Shown here: positions 56,644 to 64,000 of the stretch, one piece after another
How the letters are laid out: every line of letters starts with the position of its first letter
How positions within the stretch are numbered: the stretch's first letter is position 1
Origin: Pelagimonas phthalicica
GTDB taxonomy: Bacteria; Pseudomonadota; Alphaproteobacteria; Rhodobacterales; Rhodobacteraceae
Direction of reading: 5' to 3'
Assembly (NCBI RefSeq): GCF_004364805.1
Contig: NZ_SOAP01000001.1
Location: forward strand, 186,001 to 250,000
DNA: 64,000 bases
Made by a program: the position numbers and the translations under genes
The notes under the pieces: generated by a model
What the model saw: only the letters and a program-made list of their open reading frames with translations
Databases searched by the model: none
What the model was told of the DNA's origin: nothing

Positions 56644-57474
56644 ATGTCGGTGCAGCAAGCCAGAGAAAACGATCTCTCACATCTTTCCGGTGACGACATC
56701 CGTAAGCGGATAAGAGCAGGCCAACACGCGGCCCATACCGCTGGGCTTGCTCCGGGAAAGCTCCAGTGCAACCTCGCCATACTCCCCGAGGCCTTTGCAC
56801 TGGACTTTCTCCGTTTTTGTCAGCGAAACCCCAAACCCTGCCCCGTTGTCGGTGTCAGCGATACGGGCAATCCGATGCTGACAACGCTGGGGCGCGACAT
56901 TGATATCCGCACGGATGTGCCGCGATACCGCGTCTTCAATGACGGGCGCCTGTCGACCGAAACGACCGAGATCTCTGACTATTGGACAGATGACCTCGTG
57001 ACGGTTGCCCTTGGCTGTTCCTTTACCTTTGAAAACGCGTTGATGCGGGCGGGAATACCGGTGCGCCACATCGAAATGGGCCGGAATGTGCCAATGTTTC
57101 GAACCAATATCGATCTTGTCCCGGCTGGCCCCTTTGGCGGTCAGATGGTTGTGACCATGCGACCGCTGCTCAAAGAGCAGATCGAGGACGCTAAGCGTAT
57201 CAGCGCACGCTACCCTCAGGCTCATGGCGGACCAATCGCTATTGGCAACCCCTTGGATATTGGCATCAGCGATCTCAACACCCCGGATTACGGCGATCCT
57301 GTCGACTTCCAACCCGGTGAAATCCCCGTTTTCTGGGCCTGCGGAGTGACGCCGCAAAACGTTCTTCGCGCTGCGCGGCTCCCGCTCTGCATCACGCATG
57401 CGCCCGGCCACATGCTGATCACGGATGTCGCCGAAGACGCAGAAACAACAATTTACCAAAACAACACCAACTAG
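56644..57474 (+). CDS. DUF1445 / D-glutamate cyclase-like (putative hydro-lyase) protein
   Basis: A 276-residue protein of the YcsI/DUF1445 family. Blocks include GLAPGKLQCNLAILPEAFALDFLRFCQRNPKPCPVVGVSDTGNP, VTVALGCSFTFENALMRAGIPVRHIEMGRNVPMFRTN, VVTMRPL and the C-terminal CITHAPGHMLITD. Some members (D-glutamate cyclase) interconvert D-glutamate and 5-oxo-D-proline; others are annotated only as putative hydro-lyases. The presence of a 5-oxoprolinase four genes later makes 5-oxoproline chemistry the most attractive reading. ATG at 56644 after an AGGAGG. Confidence 0.88.
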   Translation: MSVQQARENDLSHLSGDDIRKRIRAGQHAAHTAGLAPGKLQCNLAILPEAFALDFLRFCQRNPKPCPVVGVSDTGNPMLTTLGRDIDIRTDVPRYRVFNDGRLSTETTEISDYWTDDLVTVALGCSFTFENALMRAGIPVRHIEMGRNVPMFRTNIDLVPAGPFGGQMVVTMRPLLKEQIEDAKRISARYPQAHGGPIAIGNPLDIGISDLNTPDYGDPVDFQPGEIPVFWACGVTPQNVLRAARLPLCITHAPGHMLITDVAEDAETTIYQNNTN

Positions 57475-57483
57475 GAGAGAAAT

Positions 57484-58509
57484 ATGAAACGTACCTTGTC
57501 TTTACTCGCGGCAACGACAACCTTTGTCGCGCCAGCATTCGCCGAAGACCTGTCTGTGGTCGGAAGCTGGTCAAGCCTGCCTTTGCACAAGGCTTACGAA
57601 GCTCCGTTCTGGTCCGAAACGCTGCCCGGCGCTGGCGACTTTAAGGTTGAGCTGACAACCCATAACCAGATGGGCCTTGGCCTCTCTGAAATCTATCCGC
57701 TGCTTGGTCAGGGCGTTTATGATGTTGCGATGACCGTGGCCGACTATGCGGTCGGGGACGCGCCCGAACTCGAAGGCCTTGATGTGCCTCTACTGGCACT
57801 CACCGCGGATGAGGCCCGCGCGATGGTTGATGCAGCCCGCCCGATGGTGGCTGACATCTATCGTGCGCGTTTCAACGCCGAAGTTCTGGCAATCGCCCCC
57901 TATCCACCGCAAGTCGTGTTCTGCAACGCTGAAATCAACAGCTTTTCTGATCTGGCCGGTCTGAAGGTCCGCGCTTCTGGCCGGATGACGGCGCTATTTC
58001 TCGAAGCCCTCGGCGCTGAAGGCGTGAATGTCTCCTTCTCAGAGGTTCCCGGCGCGCTTCAGAATGGTGTTGTCGATTGCGCCGTCACCGGTGCCGGCTC
58101 GGGCTATTCCGCGGGGTGGTGGGAAGTTTCTACACACCTGCTGCCCATTCCGCTTGGCGGGTGGGATCATGTTGTCACGGCCATGAATGCTGATCGCTGG
58201 AACGCGCTGAGCCCAGACAAACAAAACCTGGTCCGCGACCAGATTTCATCCGGCTTCGAAGAACCAGCATGGGCCAGCGCGCAGGACGCTCTGGTGAATG
58301 ACATCGCCTGTCTGACCGGAAACGGCGAATGCGCATCGGGCGATGCGCGTGACATGGTATTGGTAGATATCTCCGATGCCGATTTCGAAACCGCCCGCGG
58401 CATTCTGGTCGGAGACGTTCTTCCTGATTGGGCAGAGCGCGCAGGCGGCGACTGGGCGGCTCGCTGGAATGACAGCGTCGGCCAGGTTGTCGGCGTTACA
58501 ATCAAATAA
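57484..58509 (+). CDS. TRAP transporter substrate-binding protein (DctP-type)
   Basis: A 341-residue periplasmic binding protein with a signal peptide (MKRTLSLLAATTTFVAPAFA). Typical DctP features are SWSSLPLHKAYEAPFWSETL at the N-terminus, the LKVRASGRMTALFLEALGAEGVNVSFSEVPGALQNGVVDCA segment (about residues 160-200), which contacts the ligand carboxylate through its Arg, and a WGxxW-rich C-terminus. TRAP ligands are mostly carboxylates. It is nine bases after the DUF1445 gene and starts the TRAP set (P, Q, M), all on the same strand. Confidence 0.92.
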   Translation: MKRTLSLLAATTTFVAPAFAEDLSVVGSWSSLPLHKAYEAPFWSETLPGAGDFKVELTTHNQMGLGLSEIYPLLGQGVYDVAMTVADYAVGDAPELEGLDVPLLALTADEARAMVDAARPMVADIYRARFNAEVLAIAPYPPQVVFCNAEINSFSDLAGLKVRASGRMTALFLEALGAEGVNVSFSEVPGALQNGVVDCAVTGAGSGYSAGWWEVSTHLLPIPLGGWDHVVTAMNADRWNALSPDKQNLVRDQISSGFEEPAWASAQDALVNDIACLTGNGECASGDARDMVLVDISDADFETARGILVGDVLPDWAERAGGDWAARWNDSVGQVVGVTIK

Positions 58510-58533
58510 TCACACAGGGACAAGGGACGTATT

Positions 58534-59082
58534 ATGGAACTGGCGTTGATCAATAAGCTTAGAAAGCTCAATCGCATCGTTGCGTTGATCGTGGGAATTG
58601 GGCTTCTTGGAATGGCGACTTTCGTCGTTGCCGATATCGCTCTGCGCCAGATCCATGCCTCCTTTGGCGGAACGGAAGAGTTGGCTGGCTATGCAATGGC
58701 TTTGGTCAGCTCATGGGGAATGGCCTATGCTCTTTTAGAGCTTGGCCATATCCGCATCGACCTGCTGCGCGCGCGCACCCAAGGTATGCTGCGCGCGCTG
58801 TTTGATGTTTTCTCGATGATTGTCATGACGGGCGTAATCGCAACGATCGCGGTCAAATGCTGGCCTGTTGTCGCGCGCGCGGTTGAAAATGGCAGCCGCG
58901 CCAACACCCCCTTGGCCACACCGTTGGCTTGGGTGCAAATCCCTTGGTTCGCTGGCTGGATCTGGTTCGCAACCATGGCCAGCCTGGTCACACTCGCAGC
59001 GATCAGCCTGATGTTGCGCGGCCAAGCGTCGAAAACCGAAACCTTCATTGGCGCATTTGCCGAACAGGACAGCCTGAAATGA
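58534..59082 (+). CDS. TRAP transporter small permease (DctQ-type)
   Basis: A 182-residue membrane protein with four hydrophobic segments (near residues 14-35, 50-70, 90-112, 130-155), the DctQ pattern. Conserved features are the first helix LNRIVALIVGIGLLGMATFVVADIALR and ELAGYAMALVSSWGMAYALLELGHIRIDLL. It stabilises the large permease in the inner membrane. The stop overlaps the large-permease start by four bases (ATGA). Confidence 0.9.
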   Translation: MELALINKLRKLNRIVALIVGIGLLGMATFVVADIALRQIHASFGGTEELAGYAMALVSSWGMAYALLELGHIRIDLLRARTQGMLRALFDVFSMIVMTGVIATIAVKCWPVVARAVENGSRANTPLATPLAWVQIPWFAGWIWFATMASLVTLAAISLMLRGQASKTETFIGAFAEQDSLK

Positions 59083-60362
59083 TCACCTATGTTTCCGCAG
59101 GCCTTCTGGCGCTGCTTGCCCTCTCCATTCCCGTAGGGATCGTCCTTTTTCTGCTGGGGTTTGGGGTTGATCAATTCTATACCAACTTCCCGCTCAGCCG
59201 TGCGCTTGGCAATATGGTCTGGTCCTCATCCAGCTCCGCAACACTGATTGCCATCCCGTTTTTTGTCCTCCTGGGCGAAGTACTTGTCCGTTCCGGCGTT
59301 GCGACGCGCACCTATGCGGCGCTGGATAGTTGGGTCAGCTGGCTGCCCGGTGGCCTTGTGCACGCCAATGTCGCGACCGCGACCATGTTTTCTGCCACGT
59401 CCGGGTCATCGGTTGCAACGGCCGCCACGGTTGCGACCGTTGCCATGCCGCAAGCTGAAAAGCTCGGCTATGATCCAAAGCTGTTCTCCGGTGCCATCGC
59501 CGCCGGAGGCACTTTGGGCATTATGATCCCGCCTTCGATCAACCTGATCGTTTACGGGTTTCTGACGCAATCTTCGATCCCGCAGCTTTTCCTTGCCGGG
59601 CTGATACCCGGTCTTGGCTTGGCGCTCGCCTTTCTGGCCGTCACCGCCATTCTTTGCACCATCTGGCCTGAACTTGGCGGCCATCGTCGGGTGTTTCCTT
59701 TGCTCCAAATGGCCCGCGCGCTCATTGATCTTATCCCGATCCTGATCCTGTTCGCGCTCATCGTTGGCTCGATCTATCGCGGCTGGGCGACACCAACCGA
59801 GGCCGCTGCCGTTGGTGTGGCGGGCGCACTCCTGATCGCATTGGCCTTTGGCGGGGTCAGCTGGACGATGATGCGCGAAAGCCTTTTGGGCACGATCAAG
59901 GTCACCTCAATGATCATGTTGATCATTATCGGCGCATCCTTTCTGAACTTTACCCTGTCCTCTGCAGGTCTGGGACGCGAACTGACGGCCTTCCTCGAAG
60001 GTCTTGGCCTCTCACCCATCGGCTTCATTATGGTGGTGGTGTTGATCTATATCGTTCTGGGTTTTTTCATTGAAACCCTGTCACTGATGGTGGTGACCAT
60101 TCCGATCATCGTGCCAATGGTCTTGGCTCAGGGCTATGACGTGATCTGGTTTGGTATCCTGATGATCGTCCTCATCGAGATGGCGCTGATCACCCCACCG
60201 GTCGGCCTGAACCTCTATGTCGTGCAGGGCGCGCGAAAATCCGGCAATCTGAACGAGGTCATGCTCGGAGCCCTGCCCTATTGCTTGACCATGCTTGCCA
60301 TGGCCTTTGCCCTGATCGCCTTCCCTGACATCGCACTTTGGCTGCCCTCCGCGCTTAATTGA
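59079..60362 (+). CDS. TRAP transporter large permease (DctM-type)
   Basis: A 427-residue membrane protein with about 12 spans. Family segments are LIAIPFFVLLGEVLVRSGVATRTYAALDSWV, GGLVHANVATATMFSATSGSSVATAATVATVAMPQ, AGGTLGIMIPPSINLIVYG and ITPPVGLNLYVVQG near the C-terminus, which carry the two re-entrant loops. The start ATG at 59079 is coupled to dctQ. It carries the sodium-driven substrate flux. The substrate is unknown and is inferred from the neighbouring 5-oxoprolinase and DUF1445 genes. Confidence 0.93.
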   Translation: MITYVSAGLLALLALSIPVGIVLFLLGFGVDQFYTNFPLSRALGNMVWSSSSSATLIAIPFFVLLGEVLVRSGVATRTYAALDSWVSWLPGGLVHANVATATMFSATSGSSVATAATVATVAMPQAEKLGYDPKLFSGAIAAGGTLGIMIPPSINLIVYGFLTQSSIPQLFLAGLIPGLGLALAFLAVTAILCTIWPELGGHRRVFPLLQMARALIDLIPILILFALIVGSIYRGWATPTEAAAVGVAGALLIALAFGGVSWTMMRESLLGTIKVTSMIMLIIIGASFLNFTLSSAGLGRELTAFLEGLGLSPIGFIMVVVLIYIVLGFFIETLSLMVVTIPIIVPMVLAQGYDVIWFGILMIVLIEMALITPPVGLNLYVVQGARKSGNLNEVMLGALPYCLTMLAMAFALIAFPDIALWLPSALN

Positions 60363-60366
60363 CGCC

Positions 60367-60381
60367 TAGGGTCAGGACCCA
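60367..60381 (+). repeat. Solo end of the MITE family
   Basis: TAGGGTCAGGACCCA, identical to the left-end sequence at 40123-40137, lies five bases after the TRAP large-permease stop. The rest of the element is not present: it diverges into ATCACACTTAAC. A degenerated or solo end. Confidence 0.6.
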
Positions 60382-60437
60382 ATCACACTTAACAAAATAA
60401 TGCAGCCACCGGGCTGCAAACCAAGGAGACATGTCCC

Positions 60438-63400
60438 ATGTGGCAATTTTGGGTAGACCGTGGTGGAACCTTCACCGACATCGTGGCAAAGACCCCTACA
60501 GGTTCACTGAAAACGCACAAGCTGTTGTCGGAAAACCCCGAAGTCTACCAAGACGCCGCCGTGCATGGCATTCGGGAATTGCTCGACCTCGCACCAGATG
60601 CACCCGTCCCAAGCGGCATGATCGACGCCGTAAAGATGGGCACAACCGTTGCCACAAACGCCCTGTTGGAACGCAAGGGCGAGCGGACGGTTTTGTTTAT
60701 TACAAAAGGCATGAAAGACCTCTTGCGGATCGGGTATCAGAACCGGCCCAAGCTTTTCGACCTCAATATCGAACTGCCCGAGTTGCTTTATGACGATGTG
60801 GTCGAAGTCGACGAACGTCTGGATGCAAAGGGCAATGTCATCACCCCCTTGAACATGGCAAAGGCGCGCGAAGCGTTAACGCAGGCCCACAACCAGGGCT
60901 ATCGATCCATCGCCATCGCGCTCATGCACAGTTATCGGTTTTCCGATCACGAACGGTGCCTTGGCGAAATGGCGCAGCAATGCGGGTTCACTCAGATATC
61001 ACTCAGCCATGAGGTCAGCCCGCTGATCAAGCTTGTCGGGCGCGGCGACACCGCCGTGGTCGATGCCTATCTCTCTCCGATTTTGCGCCGCTATGTCCAT
61101 CAGGTTGCCAATGCTTTGGGCGCAGATTCCGGTGGCTGTGAGCGGCTCATGTTCATGCAATCAAACGGCGGCTTGACGGATGCACGGCTGTTCCACGGTC
61201 GCGATGCAATCCTCTCTGGCCCGGCTGGCGGCGTGGTTGGAATGGTGCGCTCGGCCGGTGAACTGGGTTATGAGAAACTCATCGGGTTCGACATGGGCGG
61301 CACGTCAACGGATGTTTGCCACTATGCCGGAGACTTCGAACGCTCCTTTGAAACCGAAGTGGCTGGTGTGCGGATGCGGGCACCGATGATGTCCATTCAC
61401 ACCGTCGCAGCCGGTGGCGGGTCTATTCTGTCTTACCGCGATGGTCGTATGCAGGTTGGCCCCGAAAGCGCGGGTGCCAATCCAGGCCCTGCCGCCTATC
61501 GCAGGGGCGGCCCGCTGACGGTGACAGATTGCAACGTTCTGTTGGGCAAGCTGAACCCCGACCATTTCCCGCATGTCTTTGGCCCGAATGCGGACCAACC
61601 GCTTGACCGCGCTGTCGTGCGCCGGAAATTCGAGGAACTGGCCAAAGAAATCGGCGACGGCAAATCCCCCGAAGACCTGGCCGAAGGATTCCTGAGGATC
61701 GCTGTCGAAAACATGGCCAACGCGATCAAAAAGATCAGCGTGCAACGTGGTTACGACGTGACCACCTACACGATGAACTGCTTTGGCGGTGCGGGAGGTC
61801 AGCACGCCTGCCTTGTCGCCGATGCCCTAGGCATGGAACGCATCTTTATCCACCCGTTTGCCGGTGTCCTTTCGGCCTTTGGCATGGGTCTGGCCGACGT
61901 AACAGCCATGCGCGAACAGCAGTTTGAAAAGCCCCTCAGCGATAATGGTGCGCGCCAAGCTCTCGACACGATGGCTCAAAACGCGCGCGACGAAGTGATC
62001 GCTCAGGGGATTGATCCGGCTGAGATTGATCTGGCCGAAAGGGTGCAAATTCGCCCACGCGATGCGCAGCAAAGCCTGGAGGTTGCCTTTGGCACGCCCT
62101 CTGACATGGAAGCGGATTTTGTGCAGGCTCATCAGCAGCGGTTCGGGTTTGCGCCCGACACCAGTGACCTCATCATTGATGTGCTGGTGGTCGAAGCCAT
62201 TGGCCGCACAGGCGAACAAGTCAGCCTTCCAGACCCGCATGAGACAACACTTGATCAGACATCCGTTTCTGTGTGCTTTGAGAAAGAGTGGCAGAATGTG
62301 CCCTTGGTCAACCGCGCCAGTTTGGCGGTGGGTGACTCCGTCGATGGCCCCGCAATCCTGACGGAACCCACCGGAACCAATGTCATTGAACCTGGGTGGC
62401 GCGCGACCTGCGCCAAGGGGGGAAACCTTGTGCTCGAACGCGTCGTTCCCATCACACGGGCCGAAGCGATCGGCACCTTGGTGGATCCTGTGATGCTTGA
62501 GGTCTTCAATAACCTCTTCATGTCCATTGCCGAGCAGATGGGGGCCACTTTGGCCAACACGGCCTATTCGGTGAACATCAAAGAGCGGTTCGATTTCTCT
62601 TGCGCGATCTTTGACCAGCATGGCGATCTGGTCGCCAATGCGCCGCATGTGCCGGTGCATCTGGGTTCAATGTCGGAAAGTGTCCGCACGATCCTGCGCG
62701 AAAATGCCGGCAGCATCCGCCCGGGCGATGTGTTCATGATGAACAACCCCTATAATGGCGGCACGCATTTGCCCGATGTCACGGTGATCACGCCGGTCTT
62801 TGATCCTGACGGGGACAGGATCATCTACACAGTGGCGTCGCGTGGGCATCATGCAGATATCGGTGGCAAAACACCGGGCTCAGCCCCTCCGGACAGCCGC
62901 GTGATCGTGGAAGAAGGCGTTGTCATAGACAACTTCCTACTCGTGGATCGCGGCACGTTGCGCGACACCGAAACCCGCGCCCTGCTTGCGTCCGGAACCT
63001 ATCCTTGCCGCAATGTCGATCAGAACATGGCTGATCTGGCCGCCCAAATCGCAGCCAATGCAACAGGCGTTTCCGAACTTCAGAAAATCACCAAACAGTT
63101 CGGGATCAACGCCGTGCACGCATATATGGGCCATGTTCAGGACAATGCCGAAGAAAGCGTCCGACGTGTGCTGGACGTGCTGAAGGATGGCCGTTTCAGC
63201 TACCCGATGGATGACGGTTCCAAGATCGAAGTGGACATCCAGGTCGACCGGGAAAACCGCTCGGCGACGATTGATTTCACCGGCACATCCCCGCAAAGCG
63301 CCTTGAACTACAATGCGCCAATGGCGATCTGCCGGGCCGTGGTGCTCTATGTCTTCAGAACGCTTGTCGGGCGTGACATTCCCATGAACGAAGGCTGCCT

Positions 63401-64000
63401 CAAACCTCTGGAATTGATCGTCCCCGAAGGCTCGATGATCAATCCCAAATCCCCTGCGGCTGTGATCTCGGGCAATACCGAGGTCAGCCAGTCGATTGCA
63501 GACGCGCTTTATGGCGCTCTTGGTGTCATCGCAGGTAGCCAAGGCACGATGAACAATTTCGTATATGGCAATGACGTATACCAAAACTATGAAACCATTT
63601 GCGGCGGTACAGGTGCGGGCGATGGATTCCATGGAACCAGCGCGGTGCACAGTCACATGACCAATACGCGCATGACGGATCCAGAGGTTCTTGAAACCCG
63701 GTTTCCCGTCCGAGTTGATGAATTCTCAATCCGGCAAGGCTCTGGTGGGAGCGGAGAGTTTCGCGGAGGCAATGGCATCATCCGCCGATTGACCTTTAAC
63801 GAGGCCATGACGGTCACGACCTTGACCTCTCACAGGGTCGTTCCGCCACAGGGGGCGCAGGGCGGTGTTCCGGGCGCAACCGGGGAAAACTCGGTTCATC
63901 GAGCGAATGGCGCAATTGAAACCCTGCAAGGCAACGACCAGACCGATTTGGCACCCGGGGACAGCTTTGTCATGAAAACACCCGGCGGCGGCGGTTACGG
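60438..64000 (+). CDS. Fused hydantoinase/5-oxoprolinase (HyuA-HyuB type), 3' end outside window
   Basis: An uninterrupted frame of 1187 codons from the ATG at 60438 (MWQFWVDRGGTFTDIV), with AAGGAG just upstream of a nearby ATG. HyuA half (about residues 1-680): an ASKHA-type ATP-binding start DRGGTFTDIV, KMGTTVATNALLERKGE, IGFDMGGTSTDVCHY (about residue 280) and FGGAGGQHACLVADALGM. HyuB half: SVNIKERFDFSCAIFD, NAPHVPVHLGSMSESV and VFMMNNPYNGGTHLPDVTVITPVF. The HyuB half continues with ASRGHHADIGG, GNTEVSQSIADALYGAL, GGTGAGDGFHGTSAVHSHMTNTRMTDPE and the terminal MKTPGGGGYG. The fusion is that of ATP-dependent 5-oxoprolinase, which opens 5-oxo-L-proline to L-glutamate; related hydantoinases have the same fold. 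The gene runs off the window only a few residues before its usual end. Confidence 0.93.
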   Translation, partial: MWQFWVDRGGTFTDIVAKTPTGSLKTHKLLSENPEVYQDAAVHGIRELLDLAPDAPVPSGMIDAVKMGTTVATNALLERKGERTVLFITKGMKDLLRIGYQNRPKLFDLNIELPELLYDDVVEVDERLDAKGNVITPLNMAKAREALTQAHNQGYRSIAIALMHSYRFSDHERCLGEMAQQCGFTQISLSHEVSPLIKLVGRGDTAVVDAYLSPILRRYVHQVANALGADSGGCERLMFMQSNGGLTDARLFHGRDAILSGPAGGVVGMVRSAGELGYEKLIGFDMGGTSTDVCHYAGDFERSFETEVAGVRMRAPMMSIHTVAAGGGSILSYRDGRMQVGPESAGANPGPAAYRRGGPLTVTDCNVLLGKLNPDHFPHVFGPNADQPLDRAVVRRKFEELAKEIGDGKSPEDLAEGFLRIAVENMANAIKKISVQRGYDVTTYTMNCFGGAGGQHACLVADALGMERIFIHPFAGVLSAFGMGLADVTAMREQQFEKPLSDNGARQALDTMAQNARDEVIAQGIDPAEIDLAERVQIRPRDAQQSLEVAFGTPSDMEADFVQAHQQRFGFAPDTSDLIIDVLVVEAIGRTGEQVSLPDPHETTLDQTSVSVCFEKEWQNVPLVNRASLAVGDSVDGPAILTEPTGTNVIEPGWRATCAKGGNLVLERVVPITRAEAIGTLVDPVMLEVFNNLFMSIAEQMGATLANTAYSVNIKERFDFSCAIFDQHGDLVANAPHVPVHLGSMSESVRTILRENAGSIRPGDVFMMNNPYNGGTHLPDVTVITPVFDPDGDRIIYTVASRGHHADIGGKTPGSAPPDSRVIVEEGVVIDNFLLVDRGTLRDTETRALLASGTYPCRNVDQNMADLAAQIAANATGVSELQKITKQFGINAVHAYMGHVQDNAEESVRRVLDVLKDGRFSYPMDDGSKIEVDIQVDRENRSATIDFTGTSPQSALNYNAPMAICRAVVLYVFRTLVGRDIPMNEGCLKPLELIVPEGSMINPKSPAAVISGNTEVSQSIADALYGALGVIAGSQGTMNNFVYGNDVYQNYETICGGTGAGDGFHGTSAVHSHMTNTRMTDPEVLETRFPVRVDEFSIRQGSGGSGEFRGGNGIIRRLTFNEAMTVTTLTSHRVVPPQGAQGGVPGATGENSVHRANGAIETLQGNDQTDLAPGDSFVMKTPGGGGY

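Noticed and set aside
1-64000. CRISPR arrays, phage genes, rRNA operons and toxin-antitoxin pairs
   Set aside because: No tandem direct repeats of 20-40 bp with regular spacers, no phage structural genes, no 16S/23S segments and no paired small toxin/antitoxin frames were seen on either strand.

Overview
The window is one chromosomal stretch from an alphaproteobacterium, most likely a marine member of the Rhodobacteraceae (Roseobacter group). I infer this from high-GC, tightly packed genes, a PhaR-type polyhydroxyalkanoate regulator, an alphaproteobacterial RpoH, small families typical of Rhodobacterales, many ABC and TRAP uptake systems, and a dispersed GC-rich hairpin repeat. No rRNA, tRNA, CRISPR array, phage gene or intact transposase was seen. 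The window opens inside pyrG and ends inside a fused 5-oxoprolinase gene.

Layout. 1-4.7 kb: the end of CTP synthase, an AT-rich orphan gene, a small membrane protein, rlmJ, two tandem TerB-like genes and a soluble PhnD-like protein. 4.8-13.1 kb: a polar amino-acid-type ABC transporter followed by two glutamine-synthetase-like ligases, a class I glutamine amidotransferase and a PuuB-like amine oxidoreductase. This resembles a gamma-glutamylation route for amine or polyamine catabolism. 13.2-30.7 kb: mostly housekeeping genes (DegT aminotransferase, phaR, xseA, purD, 5-formyl-THF cyclo-ligase, mgtE, guanine deaminase, 8-oxoguanine-deaminase-like amidohydrolase, hisN-like phosphatase, XRE regulator, quinone oxidoreductase, Gfo/Idh/MocA oxidoreductase, rpoH, RluD-family pseudouridine synthase).

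30.8-33.7 kb: a BtuFCD-type metal, heme or cobalamin ABC importer with a Zur-like palindrome in front. 33.7-40 kb: a LuxR-type regulator diverging from a five-gene serine-cycle operon (serine-glyoxylate aminotransferase, malate-CoA ligase MtkA/MtkB, hydroxypyruvate reductase, malyl-CoA lyase). Together these interconvert glyoxylate, glycine/serine, hydroxypyruvate, malate and malyl-CoA/acetyl-CoA. 40-46 kb: a 269-bp MITE-like element, a TPP-dependent enzyme, LysR and Lrp regulators, an Asp/Glu-racemase-like protein, and an L,D-transpeptidase-like gene flanked by two more diverged ends of the same repeat family.

46-49.1 kb: a periplasmic redox locus (Cys-rich secreted protein, cytochrome c, cytochrome c', multicopper oxidase, cytochrome c), probably for copper handling. 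49.2-64 kb: a catabolic and uptake region. It has a hydantoin-racemase-like protein with a PotABCD-type ABC importer on the minus strand. GntR, GNAT, LysR, a D-glutamate-cyclase/DUF1445 protein, a complete TRAP transporter and a fused 5-oxoprolinase lie on the plus strand. The enzymes fit uptake and ring-opening of 5-oxoproline-like, hydantoin-like or related D/L amino-acid derivatives; the actual substrate is unknown.
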